A stretch of 40,722 nucleotides of DNA from Bacilli bacterium (GTDB lineage: Bacteria; Bacillota_I; Bacilli_A; RF39; UBA660). Under the pieces are notes generated by a model. It was not told the DNA's origin and did no database searches. It worked only from the letters and a program-made list of their open reading frames with translations. The translations under genes and the position numbers were made by a program. Shown in pieces: positions 1-7,647 of the stretch. The stretch spans positions 1 to 40,722 of the forward strand of contig JAGHHZ010000014.1 of NCBI GenBank assembly GCA_017887425.1, written 5' to 3'. How positions within the stretch are numbered: position 1 is the stretch's first letter; each line of letters starts with the position of its first letter.

Positions 1-125
1 AATACATTTATTATTACAATAATGAAAGACCATCATATGCATTAAATTATAAAACCCCAATTCAATATAAAATTGAATCAGGGTTCTAACTTTTTTAAAC
101 TGTCTACTTTTACTTGACTAGTTCA
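1..125 (+). mobile_element. IS3-family insertion sequence, right-hand end (cut by window start)
   Basis: Reading from base 3, the sequence encodes the C-terminal tail typical of IS3-family OrfB transposases (YYNNERPSYALNYKTPIQY), stopping at 87-89. About 35 bases later a terminal-repeat-like stretch ends in ...GACTAGTTCA at about 125. IS3-family ends begin TG and finish CA. The other end and the DDE catalytic core lie outside the window, so the subgroup cannot be named. The IS abuts the prophage lysis genes and may have landed in that prophage. Confidence 0.72.
3..89 (+). CDS. IS3-family transposase OrfB, C-terminal fragment
   Basis: Only the last 28 codons are visible. They carry the NERPSYALNYKTP motif that ends the rve-type integrase core of IS3-family transposases, which act as DDE recombinases on the IS ends. 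The frame is open to the window edge and stops at TAA 87-89. Whether the full gene is intact cannot be seen. Confidence 0.72.
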   Translation, partial: YIYYYNNERPSYALNYKTPIQYKIESGF

Positions 126-158
126 TGATATGTACTCTTTTTTTGTGGGTGATAAAAT

Positions 159-458
159 TTGGAACATATATTAGAAATAATTAAAGAATTTGCAATTATT
201 ATTACTAGTGTAACTACTATAATAGTTCTTATTAAAAAATTTTTGGTTGAACCAATTGATAAAAAAATAAATAACTTAGAAATATCTAGTATAAGAACAG
301 ATTTAGTTAATTTTATTAATGATTTAGAAAATAATGTAAGTAAATCAGCAATTCAAAAACTAAATGCTCATCAATTATATACAAGATATGAACAATTAGG
401 AGGAAATAGTTATATTCATTCACATTGGGAAAAATTAAAGAAAGAAGGTAAAATATAA
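159..458 (+). CDS. Small phage membrane protein of the lysis region
   Basis: A 99-residue protein with one membrane segment near residues 10-27 (AIIITSVTTIIVLI) and a charged helical remainder. The start used is TTG 159, preceded by GGGTGAT about 9 bases upstream; no ATG fits. It lies one base before the holin gene and just after the IS end, so it belongs to a phage lysis cassette. Such N-anchored small proteins often accompany LLH-type holins. A specific function cannot be assigned; a second holin or lysis accessory protein is the obvious possibility. Confidence 0.55.
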   Translation: MEHILEIIKEFAIIITSVTTIIVLIKKFLVEPIDKKINNLEISSIRTDLVNFINDLENNVSKSAIQKLNAHQLYTRYEQLGGNSYIHSHWEKLKKEGKI

Positions 459-794
459 ATGTTAGGAGAATTATGGCAATTAATTAGTAATGATGTATTT
501 AATTTGTTAATTACAATTATATCATTTATAATAATTATATTTGTAAAAAAAATAAAAAATATATATGAAACTAAAGTAACAGATGAAACAAAAAGAAATG
601 TTATTAAAACAGTTGTAAAGGCAGTAGAACAAATATATTATGATTTGTCAGGTAGTGAAAAATTACAAAAAGCTAAAGAAAATATAGTTAATATGTTGAA
701 TGAAAAAGATATAACTATTTCTGAACTAGAATTAGATATGATGATAGAGGATGTTTGTAATTCAATAAGAAAAGGAATAATAGAAAATGAATAG
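459..794 (+). CDS. Phage holin, LLH family
   Basis: 111 residues with one N-terminal hydrophobic segment (about 16-32), a basic patch (VKKIKN) and a helical C-terminal region (VVKAVEQIYYDLSGSEKLQKAKENI...MIEDVCNSI). This layout is typical of phage holins of the LLH type, which permeabilise the membrane to release or activate the endolysin. It begins directly after the upstream stop and overlaps the lysozyme gene by 8 bases, so the two are translationally linked. The family call rests on remembered pattern and on position beside the endolysin. Confidence 0.75.
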   Translation: MLGELWQLISNDVFNLLITIISFIIIIFVKKIKNIYETKVTDETKRNVIKTVVKAVEQIYYDLSGSEKLQKAKENIVNMLNEKDITISELELDMMIEDVCNSIRKGIIENE

Positions 795-1674
795 AAAGTT
801 TGGAATTGATATTAGTTATTTCCAAAAGGGTATTGATTTAAAACAATGTAAAAAGGAAGGTGTAGAATTTGTTATTATAAGGGCATCTTTTACAAATTCA
901 AAAAAATCTTTTCAAAAAGATAGTACCTTTGAAACTCATTATAATAATGCTAAAGATAATAATTTAGAAGTAGGGGTATATCATTATTCTAAAGCTTGTT
1001 CATATGATGAAGGAAAACAAGAGGCTATTAATTTATATAATAAATGTTTAATAAATAAATCATTTGAATATCCAATTTGTATTGATGTTGAAGATGAATG
1101 CCAAAAAAAAGCAGGAAAAGATAAAGTTACTATGGCAATTAAAGGTTTTTGTGAAACTTTAGAAGATTTGGGTTATTATGTTAGTGTATATGCAAATATT
1201 AATTTTATCGAAAATTATATGAATTATAATAAACTAAATAAATTATATGATTTTTGGATTGCTTACTGGAATAAAGATGAGCCAAACAATGAAAAATATA
1301 AATATGGAATTTGGCAATTTGGTGGTGAAACTAACAAAATTAGATCAAATAAAATAGCTGGATATACATGTGATCAAAATTATTCTTACAAAAATTATAA
1401 AGAAATAATGCAAAAGAATAAACTAAATGGTTGCTATAAAATAATTGATGACGATAATCAAATAAATATTGGTGATTTAGTAACTATAAAAAAAGCCTAT
1501 GCTAGTAGTTCACAATCTTTAATTGCTATTCATACAGCAAAAACAGGAAGTAAATGCTATGTTACAAATATATATAGAGGAACTCGCTTTCCTTATCAAT
1601 TAGGTGTAAAAAAAGATAATACAAGTAGTAAAAATACTATAGGTTTTGCTTCGTTAGATGCAATTTGTAAATAA
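787..1674 (+). CDS. GH25 phage lysozyme (endolysin)
   Basis: 295 residues. The N-terminal ~200 residues form a glycoside hydrolase 25 muramidase: FGIDISYFQ at the start, FVIIRAS strand, YPICIDVED with acidic catalytic residues, and FWIAYWN...YGIWQFGG at the barrel end. It cleaves MurNAc-GlcNAc bonds in peptidoglycan. The last ~75 residues (INIGDLVTIKKAYASS...) look like a small beta-barrel wall-binding domain of SH3-like type. No signal peptide is present, consistent with holin-dependent export. It is the last gene of the lysis cassette and is followed at once by a strong terminator. Confidence 0.88.
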   Translation: MNRKFGIDISYFQKGIDLKQCKKEGVEFVIIRASFTNSKKSFQKDSTFETHYNNAKDNNLEVGVYHYSKACSYDEGKQEAINLYNKCLINKSFEYPICIDVEDECQKKAGKDKVTMAIKGFCETLEDLGYYVSVYANINFIENYMNYNKLNKLYDFWIAYWNKDEPNNEKYKYGIWQFGGETNKIRSNKIAGYTCDQNYSYKNYKEIMQKNKLNGCYKIIDDDNQINIGDLVTIKKAYASSSQSLIAIHTAKTGSKCYVTNIYRGTRFPYQLGVKKDNTSSKNTIGFASLDAICK

Positions 1675-1710
1675 AAAAACTCCGTTTCTAAAACTAGAAA
1701 CGGAGTTTTT
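1675..1710 (+). terminator. Intrinsic terminator after the endolysin gene
   Basis: A 16-bp perfect stem (AAAAACTCCGTTTCTA against TAGAAACGGAGTTTTT) with a 4-base loop and a T tail. It closes the phage lysis operon. Bases 1711-1839 that follow show no gene that I can support. Confidence 0.9.
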
Positions 1711-1839
1711 AGTGTATTATATATGCATATAAACAGGTGTCGACAAAATGTTGAAGAAGTATGATTCATCAACAGTGATGTTAGTATTAAAAAGTGTGAA
1801 ACAAAATTATAAAAAAATAAGAAAATTACATTAAAAATA

Positions 1840-1868
1840 TTGCATTTAATTTAAAAACATGGTATTCT
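1840..1868 (+). promoter_or_regulatory. Sigma-A-type promoter for the HU gene
   Basis: TTGCAT at 1840-1845, a 17-base spacer, then TATTCT at 1863-1868, about 50 bases upstream of the HU start. This gives a short leader ending in the strong ribosome site AGGAGG at about 1906-1912. Confidence 0.55.
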
Positions 1869-1918
1869 TTAAATGTAAGCAAGAATAGCTTATGTAGAAA
1901 ACAATAGGAGGTATTCAA

Positions 1919-2191
1919 ATGTCAAAACAAGATTTAGTTAATTACATAGCAGAGGAAACAGGATTAACAAAAGCTGATGCAACTCGTGCATTAGATGCAA
2001 TGATGAAAGGAATTACAGAAGGATTAAAAAAAGAAGGTAAAGTTACTTTAACTGGTTTTGCTACATTTACTGCAAAACAAAAACCAGCTAAAACTGGTAG
2101 AAATCCAAAAACTGGTGAAACAGTTAAGATTCCTGCAAGAGTTGCTGCTACAATTAAAGCTGGTTCTAAATTAAAAGATGCTTTAAACTAA
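1919..2191 (+). CDS. hup: DNA-binding protein HU
   Basis: 90 residues, the usual HU length. The N-terminal dimerisation helices (MSKQDLVNYIAEETGLTKADATRALDAM) are followed by the beta-arm region with TLTGFATF, the TGRNPKTGETVKIPAR DNA-binding arm and the C-terminal helix KAGSKLKDALN. HU bends and compacts DNA non-specifically as a homodimer. It has its own promoter, an excellent AGGAGG site and a terminator right after the stop. It sits next to a prophage end, but the sequence looks like an ordinary chromosomal HU. Confidence 0.95.
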   Translation: MSKQDLVNYIAEETGLTKADATRALDAMMKGITEGLKKEGKVTLTGFATFTAKQKPAKTGRNPKTGETVKIPARVAATIKAGSKLKDALN

Positions 2192-2213
2192 GAGGTTATT
2201 TTAACCTTTTTTT
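2191..2213 (+). terminator. Intrinsic terminator after HU
   Basis: AGGTTA (2193-2198) pairs with TAACCT (2202-2207) and a run of Ts follows. It lies between HU and the CCA-enzyme gene and may be leaky, since the next ribosome site begins only about 8 bases later. Confidence 0.7.
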
Positions 2214-2237
2214 CATATCCGAGGTGAATTTTAAGCA

Positions 2238-3341
2238 ATGTATGATACTGCTATTGAAATATTAAATAAAATAACTGATTTTGGATACAAAGCTTATATA
2301 GTTGGTGGTTATCCAAGAGATATTTATCTAAATAGAAACAGTACTGATATTGATATATGTACTAATGCTAGTCCTAAAGAATTAAAAAAAAAATTTAGCG
2401 ATAGTATTTTAAAAAGTCAAGAATATGGTAGTGTTAGTTTAATTTATAAAAAAATAAGGTTTGAAATCACAACTTTTAGAAAAGAAATAAAATATGAAAA
2501 TAATCGTTTTCCTGTTAAAATAAAATATATCGATACTTTAATCGATGATTTAGAAAGACGTGATTTTACCATTAATACTTTATGTATTGATAATGAAGGT
2601 AATTTTATTGATTTATTGAATGCTAAAAGAGATTTAGATAATAAAATAATTAAATGTGTTTTAGATGCTGATAAAAAAATAAAAGAAGATATTTTAAGAA
2701 GTTTAAGAGCAATTAGATTCGCCACTATCTTAGAATTTAAATTAGATGAAAACTTAAAAAAAGCCATTAAAAAGTATGGTTATTTATTAAAGAACTTATC
2801 ATATTTTCGTAAAAAAGATGAATTAGAAAAGATCTTTTCATCACCTAATTGTGCTTATGGTTTATCTTTGATTAAAGAACTTGATTTGGTTTCTAAATTA
2901 GAACTAAATAATTTTGATAATTTAGTAGTTACAACTTCATCTTTAGGTATTTGGGCACAATTAGATGTTTTAGATATATATAGTTTTTCTAATAATGAAA
3001 AACAAATAATCAAAGATATTAAAGAAACTTTAAATCAAGATATTTTAGATAATAAGGTTTTATATAAATATGGTTTATATGTTTGTACTTTAGCTGGTGA
3101 AATAAAAGGGATTAAAAGAATTGATATAGTTGAAAAATATAATAAATTACCTATTTATTCTATTAAAGATATTAATATTAAAGCTATTGATATTTGTAAT
3201 TTATTGAATAAAAAACAAGGTCCTTTTATTAATGAGATTTATAAAGATTTAGAAAATAAAATTTTAGAAAACAAAATAATTAATGAAAAAGGATATTTAA
3301 TTAATTACATTAAAGAAAAATATTTGACAATTCCAAATTAA
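2238..3341 (+). CDS. cca: CCA tRNA nucleotidyltransferase
   Basis: 367 residues of the class II poly(A) polymerase/CCA-adding family. The catalytic head shows AYIVGGYPRDIYL, then STDIDICT with the two metal-binding Asp, then the DDLERRDFTINTLC and LRSLRAIRFATIL motifs that bind incoming nucleotides. The enzyme adds or repairs the 3' CCA of tRNAs. The C-terminal half is divergent and lacks a recognisable HD domain. The start has GAGGTG about 11 bases upstream. The tRNA-Ser at 30701 has its CCA encoded, so here the enzyme may serve mostly in repair. Confidence 0.9.
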   Translation: MYDTAIEILNKITDFGYKAYIVGGYPRDIYLNRNSTDIDICTNASPKELKKKFSDSILKSQEYGSVSLIYKKIRFEITTFRKEIKYENNRFPVKIKYIDTLIDDLERRDFTINTLCIDNEGNFIDLLNAKRDLDNKIIKCVLDADKKIKEDILRSLRAIRFATILEFKLDENLKKAIKKYGYLLKNLSYFRKKDELEKIFSSPNCAYGLSLIKELDLVSKLELNNFDNLVVTTSSLGIWAQLDVLDIYSFSNNEKQIIKDIKETLNQDILDNKVLYKYGLYVCTLAGEIKGIKRIDIVEKYNKLPIYSIKDINIKAIDICNLLNKKQGPFINEIYKDLENKILENKIINEKGYLINYIKEKYLTIPN

Positions 3342-3353
3342 ATGTGATATATT
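3324..3353 (+). promoter_or_regulatory. Promoter of the Tyr T-box operon
   Basis: TTGACA at 3324-3329, an 18-base spacer and TATATT at 3348-3353. The -35 lies within the last codons of cca. Transcription would begin near 3360, just before the first T-box stem. Confidence 0.7.
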
Positions 3354-3359
3354 TATATT

Positions 3360-3575
3360 GCTTATTTAACGAAGAACAAAACGATAGTTATTTAACTGGT
3401 AATAAAGAAAATTAGTGGTTGATGGAAACTAATCAAGGTTAAATAATAAATTACATTTTGGGAGTTAAAACGGGTAATTCCGTTAAAGATTAAAGTGTAT
3501 GATATATTCATAAAATAAGGTGGTACCGCGGATAATCCCGTCCTTATATCCTTATTTTATGAATATTTTTTTAAG
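3360..3575 (+). ncRNA. T-box leader, tyrosine-specific
   Basis: The conserved T-box core AAGGTGGTACCGCG spans about 3517-3530 and is followed by a terminator in which ATTCATAAAATAAGG (from 3507) pairs with CCTTATTTTATGAAT and runs into Ts near 3566-3572. In stem I, CAAAA (3377-3381) can pair with TTTTG (3456-3460) and TTATTTAAC (3388-3396) with GTTAAATAA (3438-3446), leaving TAC at 3452-3454 in the specifier position. TAC is a Tyr codon, matching tyrS in the operon. Uncharged tRNA-Tyr should therefore turn on all three downstream genes. The T-box itself is certain; the specifier comes from hand folding. Confidence 0.92.
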
Positions 3576-3584
3576 GAGTTTTTT

Positions 3585-4061
3585 ATGAATTGGAACGATA
3601 TTTATCAAAAGAATAAAAGATTAGATCTTATCTTTGAAGAAAAATTTAAAAATGATGAAAAAATGTTTGAAAAGAACTGCATTGAATTAATTGTCGAAAT
3701 AGCTGAGTTTACTAATGAGACAAGATGTTTTAAATATTGGTCAAAAAAACCAGTCGATAAAGAAGACTTATTAGAGGAATTAGCTGATAGCATTATGATG
3801 TGTCTATATTTTTATAATTATTTAGATATTGAAAATATCGAAATTAAAAATCTAGATTTAGTTGACGATGTATTAGTTTGTATAAATGATTTATTTAAAT
3901 TAAGCACAGAAGTACTTGAAAACTTAAATAAAGAACTAATTGAAAAAATATTTAATTATCTAATTTATATTGGTAAATTACTTAATCTAACAGAAAAAGA
4001 AATATTAGAAGCTTGTATAAAGAAAATAAATAAGCAAGAAAAAAGATTGGAAAGTGATTAA
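3585..4061 (+). CDS. All-alpha dUTPase-like (dimeric dUTPase/MazG-type) pyrophosphatase
   Basis: 158 residues, all helical. It has the paired metal-binding signatures of the all-alpha NTP pyrophosphatases: ELIVEIAEF around residue 30 (E-x2-E) and LLEELADSIMM around residue 65 (E-x2-D), separated by a FKYWSKK segment as in dimeric dUTPases. Such enzymes hydrolyse dUTP to dUMP and PPi and keep uracil out of DNA. The gene is first in the T-box operon with an AAGGAG site, and is followed closely by a trimeric-type dUTPase-like gene, an unusual pairing. Confidence 0.72.
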   Translation: MNWNDIYQKNKRLDLIFEEKFKNDEKMFEKNCIELIVEIAEFTNETRCFKYWSKKPVDKEDLLEELADSIMMCLYFYNYLDIENIEIKNLDLVDDVLVCINDLFKLSTEVLENLNKELIEKIFNYLIYIGKLLNLTEKEILEACIKKINKQEKRLESD

Positions 4062-4062
4062 A

Positions 4063-4548
4063 ATGCGTTATTTTGAAAAAATAAGTTTTGAACAATTTAA
4101 AAAAGATATCGCTGATGACATCGATTTATATAATAATTACATATTACCTAAAAGGGCTACTAAATATAGTGCCGGATATGATTTTTTAGCTATCAATGAC
4201 ATAACTATAAAGCCAGGGGAGATAGTTAAAATACCAACTGGTTATAAAGCAAAATTCAATAATGACGAAGCTTTGTTACTTATGATGCGGAGTGGTTTAG
4301 GATTTAAATATAACTTAAGATTTACTAATCAAATAGGATTAATAGAAAGTGATTATTATAACAATGAATCTAACGAAGGACATATGTGGGTATCCATTCA
4401 AAATGAGGGAAAAGAAGAAATAACGATTAAAAAAAACACCGCTTATTGCCAAAGTGTGTTTATTAAATTTTTAATAACTGATGATGATAATGCCACTAAT
4501 ATTCGTAAAGGTGGACTAGGAAGTACAGATAGGAGAGATGAAAAATGA
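4063..4548 (+). CDS. Trimeric dUTPase/dCTP deaminase-family protein
   Basis: About 161 residues from ATG 4063, chosen over an in-frame GTG at 4054 because GGAAAGTG lies about 8 bases before the ATG. Trimeric dUTPase motifs are visible: SAGYDFLA (I), MRSGLG (II), GLIESDYYN (III) and RKGGLGSTD near the C-terminus (V). Motif III normally reads I-D-x-D-Y with the first Asp catalytic; here it is Glu. The protein may thus be a weak or altered dUTPase, with the upstream all-alpha enzyme doing the main job. It overlaps tyrS by 4 bases. Confidence 0.78.
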   Translation: MRYFEKISFEQFKKDIADDIDLYNNYILPKRATKYSAGYDFLAINDITIKPGEIVKIPTGYKAKFNNDEALLLMMRSGLGFKYNLRFTNQIGLIESDYYNNESNEGHMWVSIQNEGKEEITIKKNTAYCQSVFIKFLITDDDNATNIRKGGLGSTDRRDEK

Positions 4549-5765
4549 AATTATATGATGAATTAGTATGGCGTGGTTTAATTGAAAATATAACTGATGA
4601 AAAATTAATTGAAAAAATAAATAATGGTGGATTAACTTTTTATATAGGAACGGATCCAACAGGCGATAGTTTACACATTGGTCATTATTCAACTTTTTCA
4701 ATGGCTTTTCGTTTAAAGCAGGGAGGACATAATCCTATTTTACTAGTAGGTGGAGCAACTGGTTTAATTGGCGATCCTAAGCCAAGTGCGGAAAGACCAA
4801 TGATAACTAAAGAAACGTTAGAATATAATTATAAACGTTTAAGAAAACAAGTTGAAGATATCTTTGGTTTTGAAGTAGTTAATAATTATGATTGGTCAAA
4901 AGATATTAATTTTATCGATTATTTAAGAGATTACGGTAAATTTTTCAACTTGAATTATATGTTAAACAAAGAAACTGTTAAAAGTAGACTAGATATAGGA
5001 ATCACTTATACCGAATTTTCTTATATGATTATGCAAGCTTTAGATTTCTTATGGTTATATGAAAATAAAGATTGTACTTTACAAATAGGAGGCTCTGATC
5101 AATGGGGTAATATTACTTCCGGAGTTGAATTAATCAGAAAAAAAATTGGTAAAGAAGCTTTCGGCTTAACAATGCCATTGATTACTAAAGCTGATGGAAC
5201 TAAATTTGGAAAAAGTGAAGGTAATGCTATTTGGTTAGATATCAATAAAACTTCTAGTTATGAAATGTATCAATTTTTCTTAAATGCTGAAGATAGCAAA
5301 GTAATTGAATATTTAAAAAAATTAACGTTCTTATCAAAAGAAGAAATTGAAGAAATAGAAAAAAAACATCTTGCTTGTCCTGAAAAAAGAGAAGCTCATA
5401 AAACTTTAGCTAAAGAAGTTATCACATTCTTACACGGTAAGGAAGAATATGAAAAAGCCCTTAGAATAAGCGAAGCTTTATTTAGTGGTAATGTTAAAGA
5501 TTTAACTAAAGAAGAAATCCTAATCGGTTTTAAAGGTGTTCCTACTTTTGAATTTAAAGAAGGAAATCTTGTCGATATATTAGTTGATAATAATATTTGT
5601 ACAAGTAAAAGAGAAGCAAGAGAATTTATAAATAATGGTGCGATTACAATCAATGATGAAAAAATACTAGAAGATAAACTTATTACTAAAGAAATGGCTA
5701 TCGATAATTCAGTAGTTGTATTAAGAAAAGGTAAGAAAAAATACTATTTAGGGAAAATAAATTAA
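4545..5765 (+). CDS. tyrS: Tyrosine-tRNA ligase
   Basis: 406 residues, a full-length class I TyrRS. HIGH motif HIGHYSTF near residue 46, tyrosine-pocket region YDWSKDINFIDYLRDYGK, GGSDQWGNITSG, and KMSKS-type loop KFGKSEG near residue 220. The C-terminal S4-like RNA-binding domain (ICTSKREAREFINNGAITIN) holds the tRNA. It charges tRNA-Tyr. The gene overlaps the dUTPase-like gene by 4 bases (ATGA) and is governed by the Tyr T-box at 3360, so starvation for Tyr raises its expression. Confidence 0.97.
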   Translation: MKLYDELVWRGLIENITDEKLIEKINNGGLTFYIGTDPTGDSLHIGHYSTFSMAFRLKQGGHNPILLVGGATGLIGDPKPSAERPMITKETLEYNYKRLRKQVEDIFGFEVVNNYDWSKDINFIDYLRDYGKFFNLNYMLNKETVKSRLDIGITYTEFSYMIMQALDFLWLYENKDCTLQIGGSDQWGNITSGVELIRKKIGKEAFGLTMPLITKADGTKFGKSEGNAIWLDINKTSSYEMYQFFLNAEDSKVIEYLKKLTFLSKEEIEEIEKKHLACPEKREAHKTLAKEVITFLHGKEEYEKALRISEALFSGNVKDLTKEEILIGFKGVPTFEFKEGNLVDILVDNNICTSKREAREFINNGAITINDEKILEDKLITKEMAIDNSVVVLRKGKKKYYLGKIN

Positions 5766-5771
5766 TTATTA

Positions 5772-6671
5772 ATGATAAAAGAAAAAACTAAATTTGGCGT
5801 AGCTGGATTTCCTATTAACTTTTTTAGTAGTCAATACGGTAAGAAAAGAGAAAACATTTTTAAATGGTTAGAAGAAATTGGGTTAGATTGCTTGGAATTA
5901 CAATGTACTTATGGTATAAAAATGAAAGAAGAACAAGCTAAATTATATCGAGAATTAGCCAACCAACATAATATTACTTTAACTATTCATGCCCCGTATT
6001 ATATAAGTTTGGCTTCACAAAAACAAGAAGTATGTGAAAGATCTAAATTAGAAATAAAAAAAGCTTTTGATCTAGCTAAAGTATTGGGTGTTAAACGAAT
6101 TATATTTCATCCAGGAGCAGGATATGGTAAAACAGATGAAGATAGAAAAAATGGGTTACAACAACTTATAACTGCCCTAAATTCTATTAAAGATGAATTA
6201 GATACCACAAATATTAAAATTTATCCAGAAATTGGTGGGAAAGTAAATCAATTAGGTAGTTTAGATGAAATAATCGAAATTTGTAAAAAAGTTGATTATG
6301 CTAGGCCTTGTATTGACTTAGCTCATTTACACGCAAGAGAACTTGGAAGTATGACTTCTGAAAATAAAATAATAGAAGTTTTAAAAAAACTAGAAAAAGA
6401 ACTAGGAAGAAAAATCTTAGAAGAAACACATTTTCACGTTTATCCAGTTGATTTTACAGATAAAGGTGAAAAAATCCATAAAGCTTTTGGTGATAAAAAA
6501 GAAGAAATAACTTTATTTGAAGTGGATAATGAGTATATGCCTAAAGCAAAAGATTATATAAACGCAATAAAAAAGATGAATTTACATCCCATTACAATAT
6601 GTGAAGCCCATAATACCCAAGATATTGGAGCTAAATTAATGAAAAATTTATATTATGAAAAAACCTATTAA
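5772..6671 (+). CDS. Endonuclease IV-like TIM-barrel protein
   Basis: 299 residues. Sequence features follow the AP endonuclease 2 (xylose isomerase-like) TIM barrel with three-metal ligands: TIHAPYYISLAS, IIFHPGAGYG, IYPEIGG, CIDLAHLHARE, THFHVYPVDF, ITICEAHN. Endonuclease IV cuts DNA at abasic sites; beside two dUTP-cleaning genes this suggests uracil/abasic repair. It starts 6 bases after tyrS without a clear ribosome site and ends in a shared terminator. Other sugar-phosphate TIM-barrel activities cannot be excluded. Confidence 0.75.
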   Translation: MIKEKTKFGVAGFPINFFSSQYGKKRENIFKWLEEIGLDCLELQCTYGIKMKEEQAKLYRELANQHNITLTIHAPYYISLASQKQEVCERSKLEIKKAFDLAKVLGVKRIIFHPGAGYGKTDEDRKNGLQQLITALNSIKDELDTTNIKIYPEIGGKVNQLGSLDEIIEICKKVDYARPCIDLAHLHARELGSMTSENKIIEVLKKLEKELGRKILEETHFHVYPVDFTDKGEKIHKAFGDKKEEITLFEVDNEYMPKAKDYINAIKKMNLHPITICEAHNTQDIGAKLMKNLYYEKTY

Positions 6672-6692
6672 CTAAAAATTAATAGGTTTTTT
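6658..6692. terminator. Bidirectional terminator between convergent genes
   Basis: A 14-bp perfect stem (AAAAAACCTATTAA and TTAATAGGTTTTTT) gives A/T tails on both sides and covers the stop codons of the endonuclease IV-like gene and of the convergent minus-strand gene. Confidence 0.88.
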
Positions 6693-7542
6693 GATAGGAT
6701 TTTGCTTCCATTTTTTCTAAAGCTTCTTCATGCATTTGTCTAATTCTATTTTCTTGTGATTCATCAAATAAAATGTTTAAGTTAAACTTAGTATTTTGAA
6801 TTCTTAAACGTCCATCTTGTTTGATTAATTTTCTATTTAATGGGCGATTAACTTTATTTAAACTAGATAAAATTATTTTATGATTATTGATAAAATTTTG
6901 CAAAATATGATAAGTAATTAATTGTGCTTGTTTATCGGTACATTTTAAAGAATCATAGATAACAGTTTGATTATCATCAGTATTTATTATTTGGATAACT
7001 AAATAACCATCCACATAATAAGGATAAATATTAAAAAATCCTTCTTTGTTTTCTAACCTTTTCATCGCTAACTCGTAATGTTCAAAAAATGCTATAGCGG
7101 AATTTTGAAAATTACTATTTCTTTCTTCGATAATTTCTGGTTTAGTTGTATTATTATTACTCTTAATTTTTTCAAATGTTTTATCAACTAATCTTTCAGC
7201 TCTTTTATAATCTTCTAAAGAATTTAAAGTATGAATAATTTCAACATAAGTATTGTGAATATGTAATTGTTTTTTATGATGTTTACTAATTGAAGCAACA
7301 GACATTTTATGATCGGCAATAAATTCATTACATATTTTATTTAAAACAGCATTAGCTATTTTTTCAGAACATTTTAAATAATCGATAGCAGAAATTTGAT
7401 CTTCCTCAGTCACTTCCATTATTAAGTAACCATTTTCATAAGATAGGTATATTTTTGTTTCGTCACATTTGTTTAGACCTCTTTTAACGCATGAATTATA
7501 AAAATTAATAAATTCGGATACACCTAAATAATCTACTTTCAA
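6679..7542 (-). CDS. Unknown protein with two tandem copies of a ~120-residue domain
   Basis: 287 residues, soluble, no signal peptide. Not recognised. Residues ~9-125 and ~147-280 look like copies of one unit: FYNSCVKRGL / FFEHYELAMKRL, IYLSYENGYLIMEV / IYPYYVDGYLVIQI, DYLKCSEKIANAVLNKICNEFIADHKMSVASISK / DSLKCTDKQAQLITYHILQNFINNHKIILSSLNK, then LHIHNT / LRIQNT and a basic helix. The gene is monocistronic, with promoter at 7575-7603, site GGAGGGGG before ATG and terminator at 6658. The duplication is seen in the sequence; any function would be guesswork. Confidence 0.8.
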   Translation of the reverse strand: MKVDYLGVSEFINFYNSCVKRGLNKCDETKIYLSYENGYLIMEVTEEDQISAIDYLKCSEKIANAVLNKICNEFIADHKMSVASISKHHKKQLHIHNTYVEIIHTLNSLEDYKRAERLVDKTFEKIKSNNNTTKPEIIEERNSNFQNSAIAFFEHYELAMKRLENKEGFFNIYPYYVDGYLVIQIINTDDNQTVIYDSLKCTDKQAQLITYHILQNFINNHKIILSSLNKVNRPLNRKLIKQDGRLRIQNTKFNLNILFDESQENRIRQMHEEALEKMEAKSYQKTY

Positions 7543-7574
7543 AATAACCCCCTCCTTTTTGGGAACAGTTAAAG

Positions 7575-7603
7575 ATATTACTACAAAATTAATAATATGT
7601 CAA
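7575..7603 (-). promoter_or_regulatory. Promoter of the duplicated-domain gene
   Basis: On the minus strand TTGACA (7603-7598), a 17-base spacer and TAATAT (7580-7575), about 33 bases upstream of the start codon at 7542. A consensus sigma-A-type site. Confidence 0.72.
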
Positions 7604-7618
7604 GTTTGCTAGATTATA

Positions 7619-7627
7619 TGCTATAAT
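7619..7627 (+). promoter_or_regulatory. Extended -10 promoter for the transglutaminase-like gene
   Basis: TGCTATAAT forms an extended -10 (TGnTATAAT) about 20 bases upstream of the start at 7648. No good -35 is seen; the candidate region overlaps the divergent promoter's -35. Confidence 0.5.
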
Positions 7628-7647
7628 ATTATAAGAGATGTGATTAT

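Noticed and set aside
1711..1839. Possible att or dif-like site behind the lysis cassette
   Set aside because: TGTCGAC and some short repeats caught my eye, but no direct repeat partner or integrase is visible in the window for the tailed prophage.
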